Assembly: GCF_031180975.1 (NCBI RefSeq)
Contig: NZ_JAPSLI010000004.1
Coordinates: 186,001-250,000 of the forward strand
Origin: Microbacterium sp.
GTDB lineage: Bacteria; Actinomycetota; Actinomycetes; Actinomycetales; Microbacteriaceae
Length of the DNA stretch: 64,000 bases
Direction of reading: 5' to 3'
Shown one piece after another: positions 35,297-43,686 of this stretch; position 1 is the first letter of the stretch; every line of letters begins with the position of its first letter. The notes under the pieces are model-generated. The model did no database searches. It was not told the origin of the DNA and saw only the letters and a program-made list of their open reading frames with translations. Position numbers and translations under genes: made by a program.

Positions 35297-35914
35297 TTAC
35301 TCGGACTTCTCGACGACGGCGTCCTCGGCGGCGGCCTCAGCGGCCTCGCCCTCGGCCTGCGACTCGGCGCCGGCCTCGGCGGCCGACGTGTCCTCGGCGG
35401 GAGCATCCTCAGCAGTGGTGTCCTCGACCTTGGTCTCCTCGGCCTCGACCGGCTTCTCGGCCTTCTCACCCTTGGGCGCCTCGGCCTTGGTCGACTTGGT
35501 CGACTTCACTTCGTCTCGCTCCGCTCGCTCAGTACGGCGCTTCTTCGGGGTGACGGGCTCGAGGACGAGCTCGATCACGGCCATGGGGGCGTTGTCGCCC
35601 TTGCGGTTGCCGACCTTGGTGATGCGGGTGTACCCGCCCTCACGCTCGGCGACCAGCGGCGCGATCTCGTTGAAGAGCACGTGTGCGGCGTCCTTGTTGG
35701 TGCGCAGCACGGTCAGCGCCCGACGACGAGCGTGCAGGTCGCCGCGCTTCGCGAGGGTGATGAGACGCTCGGCGAGCGGACGCAGGCGCTTGGCCTTGGT
35801 CTCGGTCGTCTTGATCGACTTGTGCGTGAACAGCGCCGCTGCGAGGTTCGCGAGAAGAAGGCGCTCGTGGGCGGGGCCGCCTCCGAGGCGGGGTCCCTTG
35901 GTGGGCTTGGGCAT
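35297..35914 (-). CDS. rplQ: 50S ribosomal protein L17 with acidic C-terminal extension
   Basis: The L17 domain covers residues 1-125, with the conserved start [20 protein letters not shown] and the segment [17 protein letters not shown]. About 80 more residues follow, rich in Ala, Glu, Lys and Asp and probably disordered. Residues 128-135 (TERAERDE) are encoded by a dispersed intergenic-type repeat (35510-35532), suggesting that the tail grew by insertion of repeat DNA. It ends the alpha operon, 35 bp after rpoA. Confidence 0.96.
   Translation of the reverse strand: MPKPTKGPRLGGGPAHERLLLANLAAALFTHKSIKTTETKAKRLRPLAERLITLAKRGDLHARRRALTVLRTNKDAAHVLFNEIAPLVAEREGGYTRITKVGNRKGDNAPMAVIELVLEPVTPKKRRTERAERDEVKSTKSTKAEAPKGEKAEKPVEAEETKVEDTTAEDAPAEDTSAAEAGAESQAEGEAAEAAAEDAVVEKSE
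35510..35532 (-). repeat. Dispersed repeat inside the rplQ coding sequence
   Basis: The minus strand reads CTGAGCGAGCGGAGCGAGAC, followed by GAA, a form close to the intergenic copy at 38002-38039 (TTGAGCGAGG then GCGACCGAGACGAAA). In rplQ it is translated as part of the C-terminal tail. Inter-relation to the hairpin-loop motif at 37041-37053 and 55795-55807 is possible. Confidence 0.6.
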
Positions 35915-35949
35915 AATCGTCTAACTCCTGGTCAGAAAGAGGTCGGGTT

Positions 35950-36939
35950 TCAGAAGGATTCGTCTTCGCTGCCGCCGTAGAAGTGGGCGCCGTCGAAACC
36001 CGGCACCGAGTCCTTCAGCGACAGACCGAGCGAGACGAGCTTGTCGCGCACCTCGTCGACCGACTTCTGTCCGAAATTGCGGATGTTCATCAGCTGCGTC
36101 TCGGAGAGGGCGACCAGCTCCGCGACGGTGTTGATCCCCTCACGCTTGAGGCAGTTGTACGAGCGGACCGACAGATCGAGGTCCTCGATCGGCATGGAGA
36201 GCTCGCTGGAGAGGGCGGCCTCGACCGGCGCCGGGCCGATCTCGATGCCCTCGGCCTCGACGTTCAGCTCGCGGGCGAGGCCGAACAGCTCGGTGAGGGT
36301 CTTGGCGGCCGACGCGACGGCGTCGCGCGGGCTGATCGCCGACTTGGTCTCGACGTCGAGGACGAGCTTGTCGAAGTCGGTGCGCTCACCGGCACGGGTG
36401 GCGTCGACGCGGTAGCTGACCTTCAGGACCGGCGAGTAGATCGAGTCGATCGGGATCTGACCCGCCTCGGCGTACTCGTTGCGGTTCTGAGCGGCGGACA
36501 CGTAGCCGCGGCCACGCTCGATGGTCAGCTCGAGCTCGAAACGAGCGGTGTCGTTGAGCGTCGCGATGACCAGGTCGGGGTTGTGCACCTCGACGCCCGC
36601 CGGAGCGGAGATGTCGGCCGCGGTGACCTCGCCGGCGCCCGTCTTGCGAAGGTACGCGGTGATGGGCTCGTCGCGCTCGCTGGAGACGACCAGCTGCTTG
36701 ATGTTGAGGATGATCTCGGTGACGTCTTCCTTCACACCGGGGATCGTGCTGAACTCGTGCAGCACGCCGTCGATGCGGATCGTCGTGACCGCGGCGCCGG
36801 GGATCGACGACAGCAGGCTGCGGCGCAGCGCGTTACCGATCGTGTATCCGAATCCGGGCTCCAGCGGCTCGATGACGAACCGGCTACGGTTCTCGGAGAT
36901 CTTTTCCTCGGTGAGAGTGGGACGCTGTGCGATGAGCAC
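35950..36939 (-). CDS. rpoA: DNA-directed RNA polymerase subunit alpha
   Basis: The GTG at 36939 gives 329 residues. The N-terminal dimerisation domain holds [20 protein letters not shown] and the C-terminal domain holds [19 protein letters not shown] and [14 protein letters not shown], which contacts UP elements and activators. It lies between rpsK and rplQ. A 144-bp gap with a strong hairpin separates it from rpsK, so it may have its own promoter. The gene rpsD, often found before rpoA, is absent here. Confidence 0.99.
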   Translation of the reverse strand: MLIAQRPTLTEEKISENRSRFVIEPLEPGFGYTIGNALRRSLLSSIPGAAVTTIRIDGVLHEFSTIPGVKEDVTEIILNIKQLVVSSERDEPITAYLRKTGAGEVTAADISAPAGVEVHNPDLVIATLNDTARFELELTIERGRGYVSAAQNRNEYAEAGQIPIDSIYSPVLKVSYRVDATRAGERTDFDKLVLDVETKSAISPRDAVASAAKTLTELFGLARELNVEAEGIEIGPAPVEAALSSELSMPIEDLDLSVRSYNCLKREGINTVAELVALSETQLMNIRNFGQKSVDEVRDKLVSLGLSLKDSVPGFDGAHFYGGSEDESF

Positions 36940-37021
36940 TATGTGTTCCTTTCGATCACATGCCCGCTATATGACATGTGGTGGGGTGAGGTCTTGAGTT
37001 GTGAAAATCTGCGGGCGAGGG

Positions 37022-37072
37022 CGCCGGCGTCCTGGGTCCCTGAGCGAGTCGAAGGGCCCTGGGACGCCGGCG
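37022..37072 (-). terminator. Hairpin element with conserved loop between rpsK and rpoA
   Basis: CGCCGGCGTCC (37022-37032) pairs perfectly with GGACGCCGGCG (37062-37072), and GGGTCCC/GGGCCC add inner pairs. The loop TGAGCGAGTCGAA (37041-37053) is the complement of the loop core in the hairpin at 55782-55823. It is placed as a terminator or attenuator within the alpha operon. Confidence 0.7.
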
Positions 37073-37083
37073 TCCTCACGCGA

Positions 37084-37482
37084 TCAGACGCGGCGGCGCT
37101 TCGGCGGACGGCATCCGTTGTGCGCCTGCGGCGTTACGTCCTGGATCGAGCCGACCTCGAGGCCGGCGGCCTGAAGCGAGCGGATCGCGGTCTCGCGGCC
37201 CGAACCCGGACCCTTCACGAAGACGTCGACCTTCTTGACGCCGTGCTCCGCAGCCTGGCGGGCGGCGGACTCCGCTGCCATACCGGCGGCGTACGGCGTC
37301 GACTTGCGCGAGCCCTTGAAGCCCACGCCACCGGACGAGGCCCAGCTGATGACGGCGCCGGACGGGTCGGTGATCGAAACGATCGTGTTGTTGAACGTCG
37401 ACTTGATGTGGGCCTGGCCCAGCGCGATGTTCTTCTTCTCCTTGCGGCGCGGCTTGCGCGCGGCGGCCTTGGGTGCAGCCAT
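37084..37482 (-). CDS. rpsK: 30S ribosomal protein S11
   Basis: This 132-residue protein has the S11 motifs [20 protein letters not shown] and [19 protein letters not shown] and ends [11 protein letters not shown]11 sits in the platform near the mRNA exit. It starts 27 bp after rpsM stops. Confidence 0.99.
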   Translation of the reverse strand: MAAPKAAARKPRRKEKKNIALGQAHIKSTFNNTIVSITDPSGAVISWASSGGVGFKGSRKSTPYAAGMAAESAARQAAEHGVKKVDVFVKGPGSGRETAIRSLQAAGLEVGSIQDVTPQAHNGCRPPKRRRV

Positions 37483-37509
37483 GATGATTCTCTCCTAATC
37501 CCTGGCCGC

Positions 37510-37884
37510 TTAGCGGGCCTTCTTCTTGCCGGCGACCGTGCGCTTCGGGCCCTTGCGGGTGCGCGCGTTGGTCTTGGTGCGCTGACCGCGGACCGGGAGG
37601 CCACGACGGTGGCGAAGGCCCTCGTAGGAGCCGATCTCGACCTTGCGGCGGATGTCTGCGGCGACCTCGCGACGGAGGTCACCCTCCACCTTGTAGTTGC
37701 CCTCGATGTAGTCGCGCAGTGCGACGAGCTGGTCGTCGGTCAGGTCCTTGACGCGGATCGACTCGTCGATCTCGGTCGCCTTGAGGATCTCGACGGAGCG
37801 GGTGCGGCCGATGCCGTAGATGTACGTGAGTGCGATCACCACGCGCTTGTCGCGCGGGATGTCGACGCCGGCAAGACGTGCCAT
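37510..37884 (-). CDS. rpsM: 30S ribosomal protein S13
   Basis: The ATG at 37884 gives 124 residues starting [34 protein letters not shown] and [20 protein letters not shown] are the H2TH and C-terminal motifs of S13, which contacts the tRNA and S19 in the head. The upstream open frame is not part of the protein. It follows rpmJ by 270 bp of repeat-rich DNA. Confidence 0.99.
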   Translation of the reverse strand: MARLAGVDIPRDKRVVIALTYIYGIGRTRSVEILKATEIDESIRVKDLTDDQLVALRDYIEGNYKVEGDLRREVAADIRRKVEIGSYEGLRHRRGLPVRGQRTKTNARTRKGPKRTVAGKKKAR

Positions 37885-38001
37885 GCGGTTCTCCTGGAGT
37901 GTTGTGGAGGTTTGGAGCAGGATCTGTGCTCGGGCCTCCGTCCCGAGGTGTCCCCCTTGCGGGTTGCGATCCTGCCTGTGAGTTTCCGGTCGTGACCACC
38001 G

Positions 38002-38039
38002 GTCGTTGAGCGAGGACGCGCAGCGACCGAGACGAAACG
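38002..38039. repeat. Dispersed repeat between rpmJ and rpsM
   Basis: The segment contains GTCGTTGAGCGAGGACGCG and then CAGCGACCGAGACGAAAC, a palindromic pattern (GTCG...CGAC). It resembles the repeat inside rplQ at 35510-35532. It occupies the leader of rpsM together with the hairpin at 38107-38156. Confidence 0.6.
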
Positions 38040-38106
38040 TGTCCGGTATGTATTCAGTTGTGCGCGAGTTTCGACTCGGTCGCCTTCGGCGTCCTCGCTC
38101 GATCTT

Positions 38107-38156
38107 GAGCCGCGAGCGCATCAAGGCGGCTGCGCCGCCGTGATCCGCTCCGGCTC
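38107..38156 (-). terminator. Long imperfect hairpin at the end of rpmJ
   Basis: Outer GAGCCG (38107-38112) pairs with CGGCTC (38151-38156), then GCG/CGC, ATCA/TGAT and GGCGGC/GCCGCC around a TGC loop. It overlaps the rpmJ stop codon by two bases. It would act as a terminator or attenuator in the 270-bp gap before rpsM. Confidence 0.65.
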
Positions 38157-38271
38157 AACCCTGTCGCTGCTTGTGGCGCGGGTTGCTCTTGCAGATCACC
38201 ATGACGCGTCCGTGACGACGGATCACGCGGCAGTGGTCGCAGATGGGCTTGACGCTCGGGTTGACCTTCAT
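38155..38271 (-). CDS. rpmJ: 50S ribosomal protein L36
   Basis: The 38-residue frame starts [20 protein letters not shown] and ends [11 protein letters not shown]. The zinc-binding CxxC (Cys11, Cys14), the later Cys27 and His33 mark the zinc form of L36. The length is that of the family. It lies between infA and rpsM, its usual place. Confidence 0.97.
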   Translation of the reverse strand: MKVNPSVKPICDHCRVIRRHGRVMVICKSNPRHKQRQG

Positions 38272-38310
38272 GATTTTCCTGTTCGCTGTCTTCGTGCTGC
38301 ATCTGGGTGC

Positions 38311-38337
38311 CTGGGCCCGTCGAAGGGCCCCGGTCCA
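38311..38337. repeat. Short hairpin with GTCGAA loop between infA and rpmJ
   Basis: GGGCCC (38313-38318) and GGGCCC (38325-38330) flank the loop GTCGAA, with CTG and CAG further out. The same GTCGAA loop between AGCCC and GGGCT occurs at 53404-53419 ahead of rpsJ. This belongs to the hairpin family seen in this ribosomal region. Confidence 0.6.
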
Positions 38338-38361
38338 GTGCGGCCGTTACTTCTCGACCGA

Positions 38362-38583
38362 TCAGCGGTAGCGGTAGACGATGCGGCCGCGAGTCAAGTC
38401 GTAGGGGCTGAGCTCCACGACCACGCGGTCCTCGGGGATGATGCGGATGTAGTTCTGCCGCATCTTTCCGGAGATCGTTGCCAGAACCTTGTGACCGTTG
38501 CTGAGCTCAACGCGGAACATCGCATTGGGCAGAGCCTCGGACACGACGCCCTCGATCTCGATGACACCGTCTTTCTTAGCCAT
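38362..38583 (-). CDS. infA: Translation initiation factor IF-1
   Basis: The 73-residue OB-fold protein starts [20 protein letters not shown] and holds [20 protein letters not shown] and the final GRIVYRYR. It is the exact size of IF-1, which blocks the A site during initiation. It is the first gene of the infA-rpmJ-rpsM-rpsK unit and has its own promoter about 110 bp upstream. Confidence 0.99.
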   Translation of the reverse strand: MAKKDGVIEIEGVVSEALPNAMFRVELSNGHKVLATISGKMRQNYIRIIPEDRVVVELSPYDLTRGRIVYRYR

Positions 38584-38601
38584 AGCCTCGCTGACGCTTC
38601 T

Positions 38602-38619
38602 GCAGATCGGCCGATCTGC
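38602..38619. promoter_or_regulatory. Perfect 18-bp palindrome in the infA leader
   Basis: GCAGATCGG (38602-38610) and CCGATCTGC (38611-38619) form an exact palindrome between the promoter and the infA start, 19 bp from the start codon. It could be an operator or an RNA element acting on ribosome binding. Confidence 0.55.
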
Positions 38620-38687
38620 GGTGGATGGGTGGGGTGGTGCCGTCTTTCGAAGACACGCCTGTTGAAGGCGCAAGGCACCAAAGATCT

Positions 38688-38716
38688 ATGTTAGACCGAT
38701 CGCGCCCGTCCGGCAA
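38688..38716 (-). promoter_or_regulatory. Promoter of infA-rpmJ-rpsM-rpsK
   Basis: On the minus strand TTGCCG (38711-38716) and TAACAT (38688-38693) are 17 bases apart, a good sigma-70 type match. Transcription would start about 95 bases upstream of infA. Confidence 0.65.
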
Positions 38717-38731
38717 CTCGGCGGCGGCGGC

Positions 38732-39397
38732 TCAGCCGAGCAGGTCGGTGAACTTCTTGAAGTCGGTCTGCTTCTGCAGATCCAGCCGCTCGCCGTTGAT
38801 CTCCACGGTCGGAGTTCCGGCGATCTCGTGGGCGTCGGCCTGTGCGACGCCGTACTTCTTGTACGTGCCCTCGGTGATGCAGTCGGCGGCGCCTTCCGCG
38901 CCCACCTCGGTGGCGTACTGCGCCAGCTGCTCGTCGGTCAGGCCGGGGGTGTTCTCAGCCGGCTGGTTCTCGAACAGCGCGTCCATGTAGTCCAGGGCCT
39001 TGTCGGGCGCCTCCTCGGCGACGCAGAACATCGCGCCCGCCGCGCGCGACGAGTAGTCGGTGCCCTGCGAGAACCGGTCAAGGATCGCGATCGGGTGGTA
39101 CTCGATGGTGATGTCGCCGTTCTCGGCGGCGGCACGCAGCTGCTGCCCGTAGCTCTGCTCGAACTGGTTGCAGATGGGGCACATGAAGTCGATGAACACC
39201 GCGACGGTGTCCTCGCCCTCGCCGAACGAGATCGCGCCGGTCTCGGCGTTCACGATGTCCCCGCTGGGCGCCGGCCCCGCGTCAGTCGCCTGGTTGTTCA
39301 GCCAGATCACGATGGCGCCGAGGGCGACGAGCACCACGACGACGACGGCGGAGATGACGATGGCGAACCAGTTGGTCTTGCCCTGGGCGTGTGCCAT
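38732..39397 (-). CDS. Membrane-anchored DsbA-like thiol oxidoreductase
   Basis: The ATG at 39397 gives 221 residues. One helix at about 10-33 anchors the protein, and the rest faces outside. The thioredoxin-fold active site is CPIC at 73-76 (IDFMCPICNQFE), with the cis-proline loop AGTPTVEING. Two further cysteines lie in the helical insert. It would form or rearrange disulfides in secreted proteins. It lies between infA and the AbiEi-like gene and is not a usual member of the ribosomal cluster. Confidence 0.92.
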   Translation of the reverse strand: MAHAQGKTNWFAIVISAVVVVVLVALGAIVIWLNNQATDAGPAPSGDIVNAETGAISFGEGEDTVAVFIDFMCPICNQFEQSYGQQLRAAAENGDITIEYHPIAILDRFSQGTDYSSRAAGAMFCVAEEAPDKALDYMDALFENQPAENTPGLTDEQLAQYATEVGAEGAADCITEGTYKKYGVAQADAHEIAGTPTVEINGERLDLQKQTDFKKFTDLLG

Positions 39398-39498
39398 TGG
39401 AGATCCATTCTGTGCAGGAACAGCGCGGATCCATTCTGCCCCGCCGTCGCTATGCCCCGCATGTGAACCCCTCCCCTCCCCTCCGCCCCTCCCCCCTT

Positions 39499-39569
39499 CG
39501 CGAGACTTATGTTCCAGCGTGAGACACGCCCGCTGTCGTGCAGTCTCATGCTGGAATAGAAGTCTCGCG
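39499..39569. repeat. Dispersed inverted repeat, left side of the AbiEi-like gene
   Basis: Arms 39499-39525 and 39543-39569 are 27 bases each with three mismatches, spaced by 17 bases. They begin CGCGAGACTT and end AAGTCTCGCG. Copies of the same element lie at 40650-40758 on the other side of the gene. A pyrimidine-rich stretch (39464-39498) precedes it. Confidence 0.85.
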
Positions 39570-39671
39570 GGCGGGGGGTGCGTTCTGCACAGGTAGGCGG
39601 GTGCGGAGAGTTGTGCACATCGGCCGGGATTGCGGGCGACGCGTCGCGTGCCGGGGACGCAGGATGGGCGG

Positions 39672-40679
39672 ATGCTGCAGCTCACCGACCGCGCCGTGCT
39701 CGCCGCTCCCGTTCCTCTGATCACGACCGATGAGGCCCGGATGCTGGGCGTCGATGTCCACGGCTCCGCGTACCTCCGCATCCGCCGAGGCGTCCACGTC
39801 GAGCGCGCGACGTATCTCGCCCTCAAGCCGTGGGAACGATACGCCGTGCGCGTCCACGCGTTCGTCCGCAAGCACCCGGCCGCCGTGCTGTGCCTGGAAT
39901 CCGCCGCGGTGGTCCACGGGCTGCCGCTGTTCGGGGAGGCCCGCGACATTCACGTGTACGACCCCGGACTCGCGACCTCGCAGCGGTTCGGCGACGTGTG
40001 CGTGCACACCAGCGTGGATCCCCGAGAGGTGATCCAACTCCACGGCATCCTCGTGACCTCGCTGCTCGACACCGTCGCCGACCTCGCTCGCGTGCTGCCG
40101 CCCGCCCGCGGGCTCGCGGTCGTCGACAGCGCGATCTCCCCGGCGCAAGGCGGCTCCCTCCTGGTCTCCGACCTGCAGTGGCGCGCCGCCGCCCAGCGCA
40201 ACCCGCGCGGCCGCGCGCGACAGCGATGGCTGTGGGCCCGCGCCGACCCGAGGTCCGAATCGCCGGCCGAGAGCGTGAGCCGCGCCGTGATCGAGTGGTG
40301 CGGGTTCGAGACGCCGGAACTGCAGCAAGAGTTCCACTACGACGGCCACACCGACCGCGCCGACTTCCTCTTCCCCTCGAACCGCGCGATCGGCGAGGCC
40401 GACGGTTGGGGCAAGTATCAGCTCGAGGACCCCGCGAGGGCCCGCGCACTCCTCGCCGACGAGAAGCGCCGCGAAGACCGGCTCCGCCGCCACGGGCATC
40501 CGTTCTCACGCTGGGAGCTGTCGGATGCCTGGAAGGTGACGCCCCTGCGCCGGGCGCTCGTCGCCGCAGGCGTGCCCCGACGGCATCCGGAACAGCCGGG
40601 CATGCTCGCAACGCTCGCGCACCGCTCACGTGAGCGGGGCCCGCAGCCCGCGAGACTTACCTTTCCGCATGAGGCATGA
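39672..40679 (+). CDS. Orphan AbiEi-like protein with a possible PD-(D/E)XK-like C-terminal domain
   Basis: The ATG at 39672 gives 335 residues. The N-terminal half, with YLRIRRGVHVERATY and LESAAVVHGLPLFG, matches AbiEi-type (type IV antitoxin) proteins common in actinobacteria, and the central LVTSLLDTVADLARVL is typical. The C-terminal part has RADFLFPSNRAIGEADGWGK, where Asp231, Glu242 and Lys248 have the spacing of a DUF559/Vsr-like nuclease site. No AbiEii toxin gene adjoins it. The last ten codons and the stop are within a dispersed repeat. It is the only plus-strand gene in the ribosomal region, which suggests insertion. Confidence 0.78.
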   Translation: MLQLTDRAVLAAPVPLITTDEARMLGVDVHGSAYLRIRRGVHVERATYLALKPWERYAVRVHAFVRKHPAAVLCLESAAVVHGLPLFGEARDIHVYDPGLATSQRFGDVCVHTSVDPREVIQLHGILVTSLLDTVADLARVLPPARGLAVVDSAISPAQGGSLLVSDLQWRAAAQRNPRGRARQRWLWARADPRSESPAESVSRAVIEWCGFETPELQQEFHYDGHTDRADFLFPSNRAIGEADGWGKYQLEDPARARALLADEKRREDRLRRHGHPFSRWELSDAWKVTPLRRALVAAGVPRRHPEQPGMLATLAHRSRERGPQPARLTFPHEA

Positions 40680-40758
40680 CGAATGTCGTGCTGTTTCGCG
40701 CTGGAAGAGAAGTCTCGCTGGACAGTCGTGCTGTCTCGCGCTGGATGAGAAGTCTCGC
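40650..40758. repeat. Dispersed repeat cluster, right side of the AbiEi-like gene
   Basis: Two tandem 34-base units (40685-40718 and 40725-40758, period 40) share GTCGTGCTGT, TCGCGCTGGA and GAGAAGTCTCGC with two differences. An inverted relative begins GCGAGACTT at 40650. The element resembles 39499-39569. The left part supplies the final codons and stop of the AbiEi-like gene. Confidence 0.85.
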
Positions 40759-40788
40759 GGGGAACGAGGGCGCCAGAAGGATGACGCG

Positions 40789-41637
40789 CTACGGGATGGG
40801 GACGGGGACCACGCCGAACGGGGCGAGCCCCGCCGCGCCGCCGTCGGCGGCCGTCAGAACCCAGATGCCGTCGTCGTGGCGGGCAACGCTGTGCTCCCAG
40901 TGCGACCCGTCGGTGCCGTCCTCCGTGGAGACGGTCCAGTCGTCGTCCTCGACGAACGTCGCCTCTCCCCCGGCGGTCACCATCGGCTCGATGGCGAGCA
41001 CGAGGCCGGGGCGGATCTCAGCGCCGGGGTCGGGCGTGCGGTAGTTGAAGACGCTGGGCGCCTCGTGCATCTTGCGTCCGATGCCGTGCCCCACATACTC
41101 CCGCAGGATGCCGTACGTCTCGCCCGACACGTCCGAGACGCCCTGCGCCTCGATGTAGTCCTGGATGGCCGCACCGATTCCGCCGATGTGCGACGCCGTC
41201 GCCATGGCGGCGATGCCCGCCCACATGGACCCCTCGGTGACGCGGGAGAGCTCGCGCCGCCGCTCCACGAGCTCGGGCCGGGATGCATCGGGCACCACGA
41301 AGGTCCGCGCGCTGTCACCGTTCCAGCCCTGGTACTGGGCACCGCAGTCGACCGACACGATGTCGCCGGCCTGCAGCATCCGATCGCCCGGGATGCCGTG
41401 CACGACCTGCTCGTTCACCGAGATGCAGGTGGTGTGGTGGTACCCACGGACGAGTTTGAAGTTCGGCTCGGCACCCCGCTCGGCGATCACCCGCTCGGCG
41501 ATGGCGTCCAGCTCACCCGTGGTGACGCCGACGCGCACCTGCGCCTCGACGGCGTCCAGGGCTGCGGCGGTGATGAGCCCCGGCTCGACCATCGCGCGCA
41601 GCTGCGGCGGCGTCTTGTAGATCGACCTGCGGAACAT
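40789..41637 (-). CDS. map: Methionine aminopeptidase type I
   Basis: This 282-residue enzyme removes the N-terminal Met from new proteins. Metal ligands are in VSVDCGAQYQGWNGDSART (two Asp), in GHGIGRKMHEAPSV (His) and in LVLAIEPMV and DGSHWEHSVA (two Glu). The length is typical of actinobacterial type-I forms. It starts 8 bp after adk stops and ends the spc-type unit secY-adk-map. Past it lie the repeats and the AbiEi-like gene. Confidence 0.98.
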   Translation of the reverse strand: MFRRSIYKTPPQLRAMVEPGLITAAALDAVEAQVRVGVTTGELDAIAERVIAERGAEPNFKLVRGYHHTTCISVNEQVVHGIPGDRMLQAGDIVSVDCGAQYQGWNGDSARTFVVPDASRPELVERRRELSRVTEGSMWAGIAAMATASHIGGIGAAIQDYIEAQGVSDVSGETYGILREYVGHGIGRKMHEAPSVFNYRTPDPGAEIRPGLVLAIEPMVTAGGEATFVEDDDWTVSTEDGTDGSHWEHSVARHDDGIWVLTAADGGAAGLAPFGVVPVPIP

Positions 41638-41645
41638 CGAGATGG

Positions 41646-42254
41646 TCAGACCAGCTCGCGCAGCCCGCGCGCGGTCAGCGCGGCGGAGATGCGCTCGGTG
41701 ATCTCGTCGAGCGAACCGACGCCGTCGACCCGGTCGACGATGCCGCGCTCCTCGTACACCGAGATGATCGGCGCGGTCTCGTTCTCGTAGATGTCGAGGC
41801 GGTGTGCGATGGCTTCCTCGGTGTCATCCGAGCGGCCCTGCTCCACCGCGCGCAGGCGCAGGCGGGCGATGCTCTCCTCACGGGGGACGTCGAGCAGGAT
41901 GACGGCATCCAGCGCCTCACCGCGGCCGGCGAGGAACTCGTCGAGGTGCCCCACCTGGGTCGTGTTGCGGGGGTAGCCGTCGAGCAGGAAGCCGTTCTCG
42001 GCGTCCTCCTGCGACAGCCGGTCGCGCACGATCTCGCTGGTGAGCTCGTCGGGGACGAGGTCGCCGGCGTCGAGGATGGCGGTGACCTTCTGCCCCAGCT
42101 CGGTGCCCTGCTTGATGTTGGCGCGGAAGATGTCGCCCGTGGAGACCACCGGGATGCCGAACGATTCGGCGATCCGGACACCCTGGGTGCCCTTGCCGGA
42201 TCCCTGCGGGCCGACGATGAGGAGTCGAGCGGCGGTTCGCGTTCCTTCGGTCAT
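41646..42254 (-). CDS. adk: Adenylate kinase
   Basis: The ATG at 42254 gives 202 residues. The P-loop is [10 protein letters not shown], the AMP-binding segment is [11 protein letters not shown], and [10 protein letters not shown] follows. The lid is the short form ([19 protein letters not shown]). The enzyme converts AMP and ATP to two ADP. It overlaps the secY stop by four bases (ATGA). Confidence 0.98.
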   Translation of the reverse strand: MTEGTRTAARLLIVGPQGSGKGTQGVRIAESFGIPVVSTGDIFRANIKQGTELGQKVTAILDAGDLVPDELTSEIVRDRLSQEDAENGFLLDGYPRNTTQVGHLDEFLAGRGEALDAVILLDVPREESIARLRLRAVEQGRSDDTEEAIAHRLDIYENETAPIISVYEERGIVDRVDGVGSLDEITERISAALTARGLRELV

Positions 42255-43573
42255 CGGAGGAGCCCTTCGTAGTGGCGCTGCTGCAGCTGCGCGTCGATCT
42301 GCTTCACCGTCTCGAGGCCGACACCCACGATGATGAGGATCGAGGCGCCACCGAACGGGAAGTTCTGGTTCGCCTGCACGGTCGCCAGCGCGATCAGCGG
42401 GATCAGCGCGACGATGCCGAGGTAGAGCGAACCGGGGAACGTGATGCGGGTGAGGACGTAGTCCAGGTACTCGGCCGTCGGGCGGCCGGCGCGGATGCCG
42501 GGGATGAACCCGCCGTACTTCTTCATGTTGTCGGCGACCTCGACCGGGTTGAACGTGATAGCGACGTAGAAGTACGTGAATCCGATGATGAGCAGGAAGT
42601 ACACCGCCATGTAGAGCGGGTGATCGCCCGTCGTGAAGTAGGTCGACACCCACGCCACCCAGGCGGGCGGCTCGCTGCCGTCGGTGGGGGTGTTGAACTG
42701 CGCGACGAGCATCGGGATGTACAGCAGCGAAGAGGCGAAGATGATCGGGATCACGCCCGCCATGTTCACCTTGATCGGAATGTACGTGTTGGTGCCGCCG
42801 TAGGTGCGCCGGCCGACCATGCGCTTGGCGTACTGCACGGGGATCCGTCGCTGCGACTGCTCGACGAACACGACCATGCCCATGACGACCACGCCGATGA
42901 GCAGCACCAGCAGGAAGGTCTCGAAGCCCTTCGCCTCCCAGATGCCCCACATGGCGCCGGGGAAGGTGGCCGCGATCGAGGTGAAGATCAGCAGCGACAT
43001 GCCGTTGCCGATGCCGCGCTCGGTGACGAGCTCGGCGAACCACATGATGAGGCCTGTGCCGGCGGTCATCGCGATGATGATGAGCAGCTGCGCCCACCAC
43101 ACGTCGTTGGTCAGCAGGTTCTGGCAGGCGGCGATGTCGGTGGTGCCGAACAGCTGGCCGCTCCGCGCCACGGTGACCAGCGTGGTGGACTGCAGCAGCG
43201 CGAGCGCGATGGTCAGGTAGCGCGTGTACTGCGTCAGCTTGGCCTGGCCGGCCTGGCCCTCCTTGTGGAGGGTCTCGAAGTGCGGGATCACCACGCGCAG
43301 CAACTGCGTGATGATCGTCGCGGTGATGTAGGGCATGACGCCCAGAGCGAAGATCGACAGCTGCAACAGCGCGCCGCCGGAGAACAGGTTGACCAGCCCG
43401 AGCAGACCCTCCGTGCCGGCGTTGGCCGCCAGACACTCCTCGACGTTCGGGAAGTGCACGAACGGGGCGGGCACGTTCGAGCCCAGACGGTAGAGGGCGA
43501 TGATCCCGATCGTGAAAAGGATCTTGTGCCGCAGGTCTGGCGTGCGGAAGATTCGCGCGATGGCGCTAAACAA
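42251..43573 (-). CDS. secY: Preprotein translocase subunit SecY
   Basis: The 440-residue membrane protein has ten helices and the conserved [20 protein letters not shown] and GNGMSLLIF segments. It is the main channel of SecYEG. The start is TTG at 43573: the site AGGAGG lies eight bases before it, and the product begins (M)[14 protein letters not shown], as in related SecY. A longer frame upstream would read through that site. It is followed by adk with an overlap, and lies 113 bp after rplO. Confidence 0.97.
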   Translation of the reverse strand: MFSAIARIFRTPDLRHKILFTIGIIALYRLGSNVPAPFVHFPNVEECLAANAGTEGLLGLVNLFSGGALLQLSIFALGVMPYITATIITQLLRVVIPHFETLHKEGQAGQAKLTQYTRYLTIALALLQSTTLVTVARSGQLFGTTDIAACQNLLTNDVWWAQLLIIIAMTAGTGLIMWFAELVTERGIGNGMSLLIFTSIAATFPGAMWGIWEAKGFETFLLVLLIGVVVMGMVVFVEQSQRRIPVQYAKRMVGRRTYGGTNTYIPIKVNMAGVIPIIFASSLLYIPMLVAQFNTPTDGSEPPAWVAWVSTYFTTGDHPLYMAVYFLLIIGFTYFYVAITFNPVEVADNMKKYGGFIPGIRAGRPTAEYLDYVLTRITFPGSLYLGIVALIPLIALATVQANQNFPFGGASILIIVGVGLETVKQIDAQLQQRHYEGLLR

Positions 43574-43686
43574 GGGCGTTCCTCCTGAAGGGATTGCCGT
43601 ACCTCGAAGAACGGCCGAAAGTCCAGGGTAACGCACGGGAGGGGCCGGAGAATCTCCGACCCCTCCCAGCGTTGATCACTGACGTG

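Noticed and set aside
38732..40679. A complete genomic island
   Set aside because: No integrase, tRNA-linked attachment site or composition change was recognised; only the AbiEi-like gene with its repeats looks inserted.
40685..40758. CRISPR-like direct repeats
   Set aside because: Only two units with a 6-base spacer and no cas genes; they fit a dispersed repeat family.
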